From Lentisphaeria bacterium UBA7640 (lineage in GTDB: Bacteria; Verrucomicrobiota; Lentisphaeria; Victivallales; Victivallaceae): 31,558 bases of DNA. Position numbers and translations under genes: made by a program. The DNA lies in NCBI GenBank assembly GCA_002483765.1, contig DLIO01000045.1, positions 1 to 31,558 of the forward strand. Reading direction: 5' to 3'. The notes beneath the pieces are model-generated. The model was not told the DNA's origin. It was given only the letters and a program-made list of their open reading frames with translations, and ran no database searches. Shown here piece after piece: positions 1-8,067 of the stretch; positions within the stretch are counted from its first letter, which is position 1, and each line of letters starts with the position of its first letter.

Positions 1-367
1 CGGAAATACGCCCGTAACGTAAAATAGTATTTGTAAAGAGTAAGCTTGTGATGGTGGGTTGACGAAACAAATGATGGGAAGTGGGGTTTATATTCTACAG
101 TGCGAACAAGGGCAGAGTTCGGCCTCTGCATTTCAGGCAAGCTCTCATCGGGGTTGAATTTTTCAATATCAATATCAATATCAATATCAATACTCAACAA
201 CTCCTTGCGGTTAATTGCCGATATTGTTGCCGTATGGACGGCTTTCCCATGTCGTTGGTTGGTTTTGCGGAATACTACTGTAACCGCGTTTTTCTTGTGG
301 AGAGAGCTTGGCGCATCCTCCAGTCAGTACCAAAATAGTGATTGACGTGAGGAGTATCAGCAATGTG
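1..367. other. Left-edge region without a confident gene
   Basis: No gene can be assigned with confidence here. On the minus strand a frame is open from just after a TGA at 324-326 to the window edge (about 107 codons). It encodes a run of Ile-Asp dipeptides over the hexamer repeat and has no convincing start codon or ribosome binding site. The plus strand also has open frames of about 80 codons over the same bases, so openness alone is weak evidence. It could be the 5' part of a gene continuing off the window, or a dispersed noncoding element. Confidence 0.3.
163..192. repeat. TCAATA x5 microsatellite
   Basis: Five perfect tandem copies of the hexamer TCAATA. The unit is a multiple of three, so copy-number change would not shift a reading frame; read on the minus strand in the open frame it gives repeated Ile-Asp. 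Confidence 0.9.
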
Positions 368-598
368 CTATTCTGTCGCAGCATCTTCAGCTTTGGCTTC
401 TGTCTCAGTTGTATCGGCTGGTGTATCCGATTTAGTATCCGGCTTTACGTCAACTTTAGTTTCGATTTTAGCGGGAAAGAAACGCTGTTGCAAACTTTCA
501 AAGAGATTATATTCTTTCATCTCCAATAACTGGAATGCTAATGCTGCACCTACGAAGAGTGCTACTAAAAAAATCGTGATTGATTTGAAGTTAAACAT
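368..598 (-). CDS. Small single-pass membrane protein with acidic, Thr/Lys/Asp-rich tail
   Basis: A 76-residue protein of unknown function. Residues about 5-24 form one hydrophobic segment (ITIFLVALFVGAALAFQLL). The rest is hydrophilic, and the last 30 residues are a low-complexity Asp/Thr/Lys/Glu/Ala tail of the kind seen in unstructured periplasmic or cytoplasmic linkers. The start is supported by a GGGAG ribosome binding site 8 bases upstream. It begins 15 bases after the stop of the larger membrane-anchored coiled-coil gene, so the two are almost certainly cotranscribed and may act together. No known family was recognised; the gene call is fairly secure, the function is not. Confidence 0.7.
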   Translation of the reverse strand: MFNFKSITIFLVALFVGAALAFQLLEMKEYNLFESLQQRFFPAKIETKVDVKPDTKSDTPADTTETEAKAEDAATE

Positions 599-613
599 AT
601 AAATTCTCCCAGG

Positions 614-1858
614 TTATTTCTTTGTGGCTGGCGCCGCTTCCATTGTGTCATCGGGGAGAAATACAAAATCGCCGACTTTGACTTTTTCTCCGGCAATCGG
701 AGGGGCTACCCATTTGGCGTACGCGTTATTTTGGCTCAATTTAAAAAGTTTTATGCGTCCGATATATTTACTGTTTTTGTTGTCAAAATCGCGAACAACC
801 AGAAATTCGGCATCATCAGCGATTTTAGGGTTAAAGTATGCGATTTTAGGTCCAACTTTTTGTCCAACCTTGGTGGCTGAGCCGATATCAATGACCATAA
901 AGCCAAAGTGGTTGTCAATCTCAATTATTCTCCCTTGTAGTGCTCGTTTTGCTTCTTTGCTACCATCTGTCCATAACGTGGTGTCGCTCGGAATACCTTC
1001 TTTTTCTAAGAGTTGATTCAGGGTTTCGTTACGTTCTTTGAGTTTGCCAAAAGCAATTTTTTCATTGGCTAGTTGTTGATCTTTATCAGAGACAGTCTTT
1101 TTAATGCCAGCGATATCACGGTCTTTTTGCGCGATAGTGTTTTCAGCCGTTTTAAGATCAGTTTTAATTTTTTGGATACCACCTTGGATTTTATTGGTAG
1201 TCGCGTTAATGGCGCTGTATTCGAAGTCGGGATTCGCGAGACTGACACCAATAATGCCGGCAAAACGGCGGTATGCGCCATCATAGCTTTGGATTCTTGA
1301 GTCCATGGCACTGATTTGGTTGTCAAGTTTAGCATATTCGGTTTTATACTGTGCGCCCTTGAGCGCGTTGGCGTTCAATGGCGTTTTAATTTTATTTCCA
1401 GTCGCGCTAATTTGTTTGATAGTGTCATCATAGCGGTTTTTTATGGTTTTGACATGGCCGGTGACATTGGAAACGGCGTTTTCGTATGAATCAAGTTTGG
1501 TGAGATCGTTTTGTCCTGGATGATTCGGCATTTCCATAATTTCAGCTGTATTGCTTATGGCTTTTCCTAAAACTTCGCGTTGTTTGCTGACTTCACGAGC
1601 TTGATCGTTAAATTTCGTTAAGTTTGAGTCTAAATTATCATAGTTTCCATGGCCGATTTCTTCGGGAGAGACTGATTTGGCTACTTCGGTGCCACTTCCT
1701 TTGTCGAGTTCTTTGGCGGCATTACTGACTGAAACCGCCATTTCGCTCCATCCTTTTACTAACAATTCACGTTTTTCAAATAAGAAGTACGAGCATACTG
1801 CAGATGCAATTGCTAATAGAAGTACCAAGACGCTCAACACAATATTCAACCATTTCAT
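614..1858 (-). CDS. Membrane-anchored coiled-coil protein with C-terminal beta-rich domain
   Basis: The reading frame is open to 1936, but the start is placed at the ATG at 1858 (protein MKWLNIVLS..., 414 residues) because AGGAG lies upstream of it and the extra 26 residues have no ribosome binding site. One transmembrane segment (about residues 4-26) anchors a long helical region with heptad-like spacing, including a dense Lys/Asp/Glu/Ile stretch that is probably coiled coil. The last roughly 100 residues change character, with a segment beginning GRIIEIDNHFGFMVIDIGSA and ending VKVGDFVFLPDD. This resembles the small beta-barrel-like tail found on many uncharacterised PVC envelope proteins. 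It is followed in the same operon by a small membrane protein. A structural role in the periplasm is an inference. Confidence 0.75.
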   Translation of the reverse strand: MKWLNIVLSVLVLLLAIASAVCSYFLFEKRELLVKGWSEMAVSVSNAAKELDKGSGTEVAKSVSPEEIGHGNYDNLDSNLTKFNDQAREVSKQREVLGKAISNTAEIMEMPNHPGQNDLTKLDSYENAVSNVTGHVKTIKNRYDDTIKQISATGNKIKTPLNANALKGAQYKTEYAKLDNQISAMDSRIQSYDGAYRRFAGIIGVSLANPDFEYSAINATTNKIQGGIQKIKTDLKTAENTIAQKDRDIAGIKKTVSDKDQQLANEKIAFGKLKERNETLNQLLEKEGIPSDTTLWTDGSKEAKRALQGRIIEIDNHFGFMVIDIGSATKVGQKVGPKIAYFNPKIADDAEFLVVRDFDNKNSKYIGRIKLFKLSQNNAYAKWVAPPIAGEKVKVGDFVFLPDDTMEAAPATKK

Positions 1859-2089
1859 TTTATTCAAACTCCTGTTTTTATTGATAAGACCATTTATAAA
1901 TAGATAATAATCAAACTCTCTCAAAGGTACTATCAATAAAAAAGAAATTCAAATCACAAATCCATCTTGTTGTCGAAAAAGCATTGAAAAATTTATAATT
2001 CATGTGATTTGTGCCGTAATATTGTGTATTTATTGATTTTTTATAACCCAAAGATCTTAAGCCACAGGAGAATTTGCACTGTTTTATGG

Positions 2090-3499
2090 CTATAATTCTC
2101 CATGGGTATCTGTAAATATGGCGGTTTCTTGGAGCGGAAGGGTTCTTTTTTTAGATGAATTTTGGAGCCGACGGAGTTCACGTTGCATCAAAAAAGCAGC
2201 AATGAAGAACGCAAGCGCGTCGCCAATCGGCCCAGCGAAAAGCACACCATCATAGCCGTAAATTTGCGGTAATATCAGAATTAATGGAACTTGAAACCCG
2301 ATTTGGCGTGTCATGGCAATAAAAAGTGATACTGGTGCGCGGCCGATGCTTTGGAAGTATTGCGAAACAAGAATGCTGCCACAACCAATGGGAAATAGCA
2401 GTAAATAACGGCGCATCGAATAAACTCCGATATTGATAAGTTCAGTATCAGATGATTCGACGAAAAGTGCGAAAATCTGTGGCGCGAAAATTTGTACGCC
2501 GAGATACGGGATAAATGCGAAAAGCACGGTAAGCGCGACTGTGAAATAGAACGCCTTCACGACACGAGGAAATTGCTGTGCTCCAAAGTTATAGCCAATC
2601 AGCGGTTGCATACCCATGCAAATGCCGAATACCAGTCCCATCAGTAAGCGATTGAGTGTCAGAATAACCCCAAAGGCGGACATGGCCAACAAACCTCCGT
2701 AGTGGAGTAACATGTGGTTTTGGACGCTCCAAATAACACTGCCTGCGATATTAATAGCGAACGGCGAACAACCGTTATAAAGAATGCGCGTAAAATAGGC
2801 ACGCCCATGAAAATGGAAGCTTTTCCAATCGAATTTTGCGATACTTCGTGATGAGCTGAAATAGCGCATTACCCATAAAGCCGAAGCTCCTTGAGCGATA
2901 ACCGTCGCCCATGCTGCGCCAGTCATGCCCCAGCCAAATTTCGCGACAAAGAGAGCATCAAGACCGACATTGATCACTGCGCCAATAATCTGAGTGAACA
3001 TCGCAAGTCCTGAGTAACCTTCGGCGCGAATCAGATTGTTCTGGAATCCAAGCATGATAAAGATGGTTCCGAACAATGAAGCAGACAGGTATTCGCGTCC
3101 TAGCTCAAGAGCTTCGGAAGGGATTCCAAATAGATAAAGTAGGGGGTCGAGGAAAATTAGCCCGCCGGTTGTTATCACGATTGCTGATACGATATAAAGA
3201 AACATTGACATGCCGAATAATTTTTGCGCCTCGGGATAATCTTTTTTGCCGAGCGCGATCGAATAAAGCACCGCACTGCCGCGCCCGATCAGAATTGTGA
3301 TGGCGAAGATAACCATGGTAATCGGCATAGCGGCGTTCATAGCCGCGAGTCCGACTGCACCAACAAATTTACCGACAAACATGCGGTCGACAATCACATA
3401 AAGATTGCCGATGATGAGTCCAGCCATAGAGGGCAGGGCCAGCTTTAATAATAGCGATAAAATCGGCTCGGTGCCAAGTTTTTCAGTATGTTTGCGCAC
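2090..3499 (-). CDS. MATE family multidrug/toxin efflux transporter
   Basis: A polytopic inner-membrane antiporter of the multidrug and toxic compound extrusion family, expected to export organic cations or metabolites in exchange for Na+ or H+. About twelve hydrophobic segments are visible in the two-bundle arrangement. Characteristic stretches include LALPSMAGLIIGNLYVIVDRM near the N-terminus and the second-half counterpart around GICMGMQPLIGYNFGA. The frame extends to a TTG at 3517, but the GTG at 3499 is preferred because GGAGAG lies 10 bases upstream of it; this gives 469 residues, normal for the family. It is divergent from the ROK regulator gene, so the shared spacer may control both. 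An 8-bp inverted repeat (GGAGAATT, 2067-2074 and 2094-2101) straddles the stop codon. The substrate cannot be inferred. Confidence 0.9.
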   Translation of the reverse strand: MRKHTEKLGTEPILSLLLKLALPSMAGLIIGNLYVIVDRMFVGKFVGAVGLAAMNAAMPITMVIFAITILIGRGSAVLYSIALGKKDYPEAQKLFGMSMFLYIVSAIVITTGGLIFLDPLLYLFGIPSEALELGREYLSASLFGTIFIMLGFQNNLIRAEGYSGLAMFTQIIGAVINVGLDALFVAKFGWGMTGAAWATVIAQGASALWVMRYFSSSRSIAKFDWKSFHFHGRAYFTRILYNGCSPFAINIAGSVIWSVQNHMLLHYGGLLAMSAFGVILTLNRLLMGLVFGICMGMQPLIGYNFGAQQFPRVVKAFYFTVALTVLFAFIPYLGVQIFAPQIFALFVESSDTELINIGVYSMRRYLLLFPIGCGSILVSQYFQSIGRAPVSLFIAMTRQIGFQVPLILILPQIYGYDGVLFAGPIGDALAFFIAAFLMQRELRRLQNSSKKRTLPLQETAIFTDTHGEL

Positions 3500-3554
3500 A
3501 ATAATTACTCTCTCCAAAGGATGATATAATGCAGAAGAAAAAGTTCGTAAAACT

Positions 3555-3569
3555 GCATGATAATCATGC
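3555..3569. promoter_or_regulatory. Perfect 15-bp palindrome in divergent promoter region
   Basis: GCATGAT-A-ATCATGC is a perfect 7-bp inverted repeat around one base. It lies 56 bases upstream of the MATE start and about 180 bases before the ROK gene. Its position and symmetry suggest a dimeric-regulator site; its regulator is unknown. Confidence 0.4.
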
Positions 3570-3626
3570 TAATATAGCTCGTAATCGCTCAAATTCCCTG
3601 AGTTGTTGTAAGAATTCAATGGATAA

Positions 3627-3649
3627 TCGCGAATCGGAAAAGTTCGCGA
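3627..3649. promoter_or_regulatory. Candidate ROK (NagC/Mlc-like) operator
   Basis: TCGCGAA and TTCGCGA form a perfect 7-bp inverted repeat separated by 9 bases, flanked by A/T-rich sequence (AA before, TTTATT after). CGCGAA half-sites with A/T flanks are characteristic of operators of NagC/Mlc-type ROK repressors. It lies about 100 bases upstream of a ROK gene, so autoregulation is plausible. Assignment is by analogy only. Confidence 0.45.
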
Positions 3650-3747
3650 ATTTATTGGCTAAGCATTAAAGAAAACTTGTATTAAGGCTAATTCTGCACT
3701 ACTTTAAACTTTGTAATATTAATTAACAAAGATCACTAAAATTGGAA

Positions 3748-4884
3748 ATGATTGACAAATCGAATATTCGTAATCGGCGACAAGTTCTGAGATTGATTAG
3801 AAATAAAGGCGGTATTTCGAGAGCTGAAATATCAAAATTAACGGGGTTAACGCGACCCACGGTTTCGATGATTGTACGCGAATTAAGTGATGAAAGTTTT
3901 ATAACAGAGACCGGTAAGGGCGAATCCAGTGGCGGCAAACGTCCGATTATGTTGACCTTGCGTAATGACCGTCTTTACGCTGTCGGCATTGATTTAGCCG
4001 ATGAATTTTCAATTCGCGGCGTTCTTTGTGGCATAGACGGGCACATTGTACGGCGAGTTGAATTTGGATACGAAAACAACTTTGAGAATATTTTGCAGAC
4101 TACTGCGATGTTGATTGAAAGCTTAAATGAAGGACTCGGTGCCGGCCAAGTGCGTGGTATTTGCATTGCGGCTTCCGGGTTGATCGATTTTGTTAATAAT
4201 GAGATTTTGCACAGCCACAACTTTGATACCGCTGGTAGAAACCTGACTGGCTTGCTGCAAAACCGGTTTAACATTCCAGTTTTATTGGAGAATCGGCCAA
4301 ATGCGGCCGCTTTTGCGGAAAAACAGCTGGGCTGTGGGAAGAAATTTAAACATTTAGTTTATATGACGAGCGGCCGTGGAGTTGGTGCGGGGATAATTTG
4401 TGATGGCAGAATTTTCCGTGGTAGTTCTGGCGCTGCTGGTGAGATTGGGCGTATGCGGATATCTCTGGAGCCGGAACCAGAATATCAGGGTGAAAGCCGC
4501 CATTTGGAAGATCTAAGCCGTGATAGTACTTTAATTGCGATGGTTGGTGCTGCAAAAGGACGGACGGTGAATTATTCTGATGTTTTAGAACTTTACCGCC
4601 AAGGCGATGTAGATGTGGTTCGAATCTTTCGCAAAAATGCTCAGTTTTTGGCTGGAGCGCTACAAATTGTCGCTAATGTGCTCAATCCAGAAGCGATTAT
4701 TTTAGGTGGGCGAGCCTCTGAATTAGGTGAGCGTTACCTGAAAGATTTTAAGGAAGAATTTTATCGCGGAAGCAGTGAGATTTCCACACGAACACAAGTG
4801 TTTTATTCTGAATTCGGCCGTGGGGGCGTTGCCCTTGGCGGCGCGATGATGATAGTAGATCAAATATTGAATTTAAACCTCTAA
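3748..4884 (+). CDS. ROK-family transcriptional regulator (NagC/XylR type), kinase-dead and lacking zinc motif
   Basis: The N-terminus (about residues 5-60) is a winged helix-turn-helix with the typical GGISRAEISKLTGLTRPTVS recognition segment. The rest is a ROK sugar-kinase-like domain with GRGVGAGIICDGRIFRG and GEIGRM. Three signature features are altered. The ATP phosphate loop (usually DxGGT) reads DLADEFS. The catalytic-Asp segment (usually ENDANAAA) reads ENRPNAAA. The CxCGxxGCxE zinc motif after GEIG is missing, and its usual His is Arg. It therefore should sense a sugar phosphate without phosphorylating it. The ATG at 3748 is taken as start; a TTG two codons earlier is also possible. 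nagB follows 25 bases downstream, so amino-sugar control of that operon is the obvious role. Confidence 0.85.
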   Translation: MIDKSNIRNRRQVLRLIRNKGGISRAEISKLTGLTRPTVSMIVRELSDESFITETGKGESSGGKRPIMLTLRNDRLYAVGIDLADEFSIRGVLCGIDGHIVRRVEFGYENNFENILQTTAMLIESLNEGLGAGQVRGICIAASGLIDFVNNEILHSHNFDTAGRNLTGLLQNRFNIPVLLENRPNAAAFAEKQLGCGKKFKHLVYMTSGRGVGAGIICDGRIFRGSSGAAGEIGRMRISLEPEPEYQGESRHLEDLSRDSTLIAMVGAAKGRTVNYSDVLELYRQGDVDVVRIFRKNAQFLAGALQIVANVLNPEAIILGGRASELGERYLKDFKEEFYRGSSEISTRTQVFYSEFGRGGVALGGAMMIVDQILNLNL

Positions 4885-4909
4885 CTCAACAACATAAGGA
4901 GAGAGAAAA

Positions 4910-5701
4910 ATGACAGTCCAAATTTATTCGACAGTCGAAAAAATGGGCGTTGCAGCAGCAGCGCATGGAGCCGAGAAAATTTGTCAGGCCATCACTGAAC
5001 GTGGATGTGCTAACATTATCATTGCTACCGGAGCAAGTCAGTTTGCCATGCTGAGTGAATTGATTAAGAATCCGTGCATTGATTGGAGCAAAGTGACAAT
5101 GTTTCACCTCGATGAATACGTCGGATTGCCGGAATCACATCCTGCAAGTTTCCGTAAATACATCAAGGAACGCGTTATTGCTAAATTGCCTAAACCGCTG
5201 AAAGCAGCACATTTTGTTGACGGCAGTAATCCTGATCCTAAAAAAGCTTGCAAAGAACTCGGCGAAATTCTCGCGAAACACCCGATTGATGCATGTTTTA
5301 TTGGTATCGGCGAAAACGGCCACATTGCGTTCAATGATCCGCCAGCAAACTTTGATACAGAAGAAGCATATCTGGTAGTTGATTTGGATGAAGCCTGCCG
5401 CAAACAACAGATGGGCGAAGGCTGGTTCCCAACTATCAATGATGTGCCAAAACAAGCTATCTCAATGGCACCACGTCAGATTATGAAAAGCAAAGCCATC
5501 ATCAATACAGTTCCAGATGCTCGCAAAGCAGACGCTGTGAAAATAACTATTGAAGGTGAACTTCGTCCAGAGCATCCTGCATCAATTGTTCGCATCCATC
5601 CAGATTGCGTAACTTTTTTGGATACAGCATCAGCTGCGAAACTTTCCAAAATCACCAAAGATCTTTGTACTTGTAGTTCTAACTGCTGCGGCAGCTGCTA
5701 A
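4910..5701 (+). CDS. nagB: Glucosamine-6-phosphate deaminase with Cys-rich C-terminal tail
   Basis: Converts glucosamine-6-phosphate to fructose-6-phosphate plus ammonia, the last step of amino-sugar catabolism, in the cytoplasm. Family signatures are present: the LDEY motif with catalytic Asp68-Glu69, GIGENGHIAFNDP with His138, and SMAPRQIMKSKAII followed by VPDARKADAVK. Length (263 residues) is normal. AAGGAGAG lies upstream of the ATG. Cotranscription with the preceding ROK regulator is likely because the gap is only 25 bases. The oddity is the extreme C-terminus: the last 11 residues contain five cysteines (CTCSSNCCGSC), absent from the classical enzymes; it could bind a metal or respond to redox state. 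No nagA is present in the window. Confidence 0.9.
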   Translation: MTVQIYSTVEKMGVAAAAHGAEKICQAITERGCANIIIATGASQFAMLSELIKNPCIDWSKVTMFHLDEYVGLPESHPASFRKYIKERVIAKLPKPLKAAHFVDGSNPDPKKACKELGEILAKHPIDACFIGIGENGHIAFNDPPANFDTEEAYLVVDLDEACRKQQMGEGWFPTINDVPKQAISMAPRQIMKSKAIINTVPDARKADAVKITIEGELRPEHPASIVRIHPDCVTFLDTASAAKLSKITKDLCTCSSNCCGSC

Positions 5702-5713
5702 AGCCTGAAGATT

Positions 5714-5773
5714 AAATAAGTTTAAACTTAGCGCGCGCATAATGCGCGCGTGAAGTTTAAGCCCCACTTATTT
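5714..5773. repeat. GCGCGC intergenic palindrome, copy 1
   Basis: Core GCGCGCATAATGCGCGC with arms AAACTT/AAGTTT, and a further outer AAATAAG (5714-5720) pairing with CTTATTT (5767-5773) across a small bulge. It lies between the converging ends of nagB and the prepilin-like gene, and could act as a bidirectional terminator here. It is a member of the four-copy family. Confidence 0.85.
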
Positions 5774-5818
5774 TAACTCGCTATGTTATTTTTGTAGTTT
5801 TTTTGAAATTACAAAAAA

Positions 5819-6478
5819 TTAAAGCGGCCAAGAGTTTTGTTCCCACTCCATTAAGCTCCAAAAACAGTTTCCCAATGGTGAAACATTTAGATATGGCGCA
5901 AAATTTTTGGCGGGAGAGGCGTGCCAACAGCAGCGGATCATCGGGAACATTGAGAGTTGACCCGAATAGCGCGCGAAAGTGTACGGATTGGTGCCGTTGC
6001 GCATTGCATCGACTTTGACCTCTTGCCAGCTCCAACCAGCCGGACTTGAACCCCAAGTGCATTCGGCATCATTGAATTCATAGAAATAACTAATTTTAGT
6101 AACCTCTGGATTGGGATTCATGTTGTGAATTCCAGTACTGCCGGGGCGATCATAAGCTTCTGAAAACTCTTTCATCGGGTGCGTGAACCATTCCTCAGGA
6201 GTGCTATTTTTAGGATTGCCATCCTCAGGACAGTGGTAGATTTTAATATTGCTCGCATAATCTGGAACAAACCGCGAAATCCATGGAATGTAACGATCGT
6301 CATAATCGTTTTGATAACTGACCGACAGCAAACCCAATTGTTTCAAATTGTTAACGCAGGTCGTTCTTCGCGCTTTTAACCGCGCTTGGTTTAAGGCAGG
6401 CAACAATAACGCTGCTAGAATTGAAATGATCGAAATTACTACGAGCAATTCAATGAGACTAAAATTTTTAGATTTCAT
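5819..6478 (-). CDS. Prepilin-like protein (type II/IV pseudopilin N-terminus), PVC type
   Basis: Starting at the ATG at 6478, the protein is 219 residues: a short basic leader (MKSKN), the prepilin cleavage/methylation motif FSLIELLVVISIISILAALL, then a globular domain with several Cys and many Trp. The C-terminal part (RCCWHASPAKNF...GNCFWSLMEWEQ) matches the general plan of the large PVC family of such proteins but lacks the H-x(9)-DG element of the second copy at 15445. A longer frame to 6649 exists but would put the membrane motif internally. AAGGA lies upstream and the ATG overlaps the glycosyltransferase stop (ATGA), implying translational coupling. It is probably exported and held in the inner membrane or a pseudopilus; its exact role is unknown. 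Confidence 0.85.
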   Translation of the reverse strand: MKSKNFSLIELLVVISIISILAALLLPALNQARLKARRTTCVNNLKQLGLLSVSYQNDYDDRYIPWISRFVPDYASNIKIYHCPEDGNPKNSTPEEWFTHPMKEFSEAYDRPGSTGIHNMNPNPEVTKISYFYEFNDAECTWGSSPAGWSWQEVKVDAMRNGTNPYTFARYSGQLSMFPMIRCCWHASPAKNFAPYLNVSPLGNCFWSLMEWEQNSWPL

Positions 6479-8043
6479 GGTTTTTCCTTTTGATCTGCAG
6501 GGGTTAATCCGTGATGGGTTTTTTCCCAGTAAAATGGGTTCGTAAATAATTGAATAAAGCCCTTCCATGCTCCGAATGAGATTAGTAGCCAATAAAAAGG
6601 CATTAACAAAGCTGTTGGAATGAGAAAATAGTATCGTCTTTTTAGACAAGCGGCAATGTGAATCGCAACGAAAAATAGGTTTGCTAACAACAAAATCATG
6701 CTCACACCAAAAAGTAAAACTGAAAGTCCCGCCCAGAATGTATTTTCATCCGCACCCCAGTAAAACAACGGCCAAACGTGCAGTCGCCATGCGCCAAGTT
6801 CAAAACCTTTATAACCACTGAACACCTGTGGTCCGATGATTGAAGAACTTAAAGTTTCCCCGTGTGCCAGTGCATGCCACAATAGCCCCGAATAAATTAA
6901 ACCGGCTGCCCAGAAAAAAACATTGACCAACATCATAAATGACGATGCGCCGACGCTGAGATAAAAACCGAGAAAACCACGCGTTCCAAGTTGTTTCCAG
7001 GTTCTTAGCGGATGGCGGGTATGCACCAGATGCGTTTGTAGAAAGCCCTTGACCCAGCGCGAACGTTGGCGCACCCAGTTCCAAATTTGTGAATTAGCTT
7101 CCTCCCAAGTCGTTGAATCCAAGACGCAGGTGACGAATCCGGCGGTGTAAATTCGGACGCCGAGGTCGCAGTCCTCGGTGACATTGAACGGATCCCAGCC
7201 GCCACATTCACGGAGTTTTTCGGTACGGAAATGGTTGGAAGTTCCGCCAAGCGGTAGTGGCACGCGCATAGTACTCAATCCAGGCAGTAACAGATCAAAA
7301 GAGGTAGAGTATTCCACGGTGAAAAAACGAGTTAACCAGTTGAAGCGTGAATTTTCGTAGTTGAGTTTGGCTTGAACACAAATCAAATTTTGAGGTGAAT
7401 TGTAAAAAACAAACCATGCTTTTTTAAGTTGATCTGGCTCGGGGCGATCCTCGGCGTCAAAAATCACACAAAATTCGCCTCGAGCGCGTTCCAAACCATA
7501 ATTACAGGCGCGCGGTTTGGTTTTTGGGGTCATGCCTGGAATGATAATCACTTCGCAGTACGGTGGTAATTGACATTGATTTACGGCATCAATGGTCATT
7601 TGGTCATCATTTTCAAGAAGCAGTTTTACGTCAAGTTTATCCTTTGGATAGTCGAGGCTTTCCATGTTTCTAAGGATTTTGTTGACAATATTTGCTTCTC
7701 TGTATAACGGCAAAAAAATTGTATAAACCGGCAGGTAATCATCTTTAATAATGGATAATGCTGCGTCAGAAACCCGACGTTCGCCGCGCCCTAACAATGA
7801 TAACGCGGCGGCGGAACAACGAAAAATCACGGCAGCAAAATACCAAAATGCCATGATCATCGTTATGGTCATTAGAAAATAATCCCAGCGGTATTTTAGG
7901 AAAAACAACATACCTATCGCGACCAACAAATAAAATATTTTTTGTCGTTTAGAGGCCGTAATATAAGCGCAATCAGTACCTGCGCGATTGATGAATTGTT
8001 CTGTTAATCGATCGAAAGAAGAATTGTCCTGTGAGTTATCCAT
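6475..8043 (-). CDS. Processive family 2 glycosyltransferase, cellulose-synthase/NfrB-like
   Basis: An inner-membrane polysaccharide synthase-type GT2 enzyme of 522 residues. Order: an N-terminal cytosolic stretch, two transmembrane segments (about residues 37-75), the GT-A catalytic domain, and several C-terminal membrane segments. Catalytic markers are visible: the Asp-rich motif DAED (196-199), TEDCD (289-293) with the probable base Asp291, and QRSRW (326-330), the acceptor/UDP-binding QxxRW motif of processive synthases. The sugar and polymer are unknown. It starts 24 bases after cysK and its stop overlaps the prepilin-like start, so the three genes form an operon. The link to an exported prepilin-like protein suggests an envelope or extracellular polysaccharide function, which is inference. 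Confidence 0.9.
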   Translation of the reverse strand: MDNSQDNSSFDRLTEQFINRAGTDCAYITASKRQKIFYLLVAIGMLFFLKYRWDYFLMTITMIMAFWYFAAVIFRCSAAALSLLGRGERRVSDAALSIIKDDYLPVYTIFLPLYREANIVNKILRNMESLDYPKDKLDVKLLLENDDQMTIDAVNQCQLPPYCEVIIIPGMTPKTKPRACNYGLERARGEFCVIFDAEDRPEPDQLKKAWFVFYNSPQNLICVQAKLNYENSRFNWLTRFFTVEYSTSFDLLLPGLSTMRVPLPLGGTSNHFRTEKLRECGGWDPFNVTEDCDLGVRIYTAGFVTCVLDSTTWEEANSQIWNWVRQRSRWVKGFLQTHLVHTRHPLRTWKQLGTRGFLGFYLSVGASSFMMLVNVFFWAAGLIYSGLLWHALAHGETLSSSIIGPQVFSGYKGFELGAWRLHVWPLFYWGADENTFWAGLSVLLFGVSMILLLANLFFVAIHIAACLKRRYYFLIPTALLMPFYWLLISFGAWKGFIQLFTNPFYWEKTHHGLTPADQKEKP

Positions 8044-8067
8044 AATTGTCGGATAAAATCCGTCCAG

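Noticed and set aside
1950..2011. CAAATCACA/TGTGATTTG inverted repeat upstream of the coiled-coil gene
   Set aside because: A 9-bp repeat 44 bases apart in A/T-rich DNA; plausible by chance and without a matching regulator.
2067..2101. GGAGAATT inverted repeat across the MATE stop codon as a terminator
   Set aside because: Only 8 bp with a 19-base loop, partly inside the gene and without a T-tract; too weak to call.
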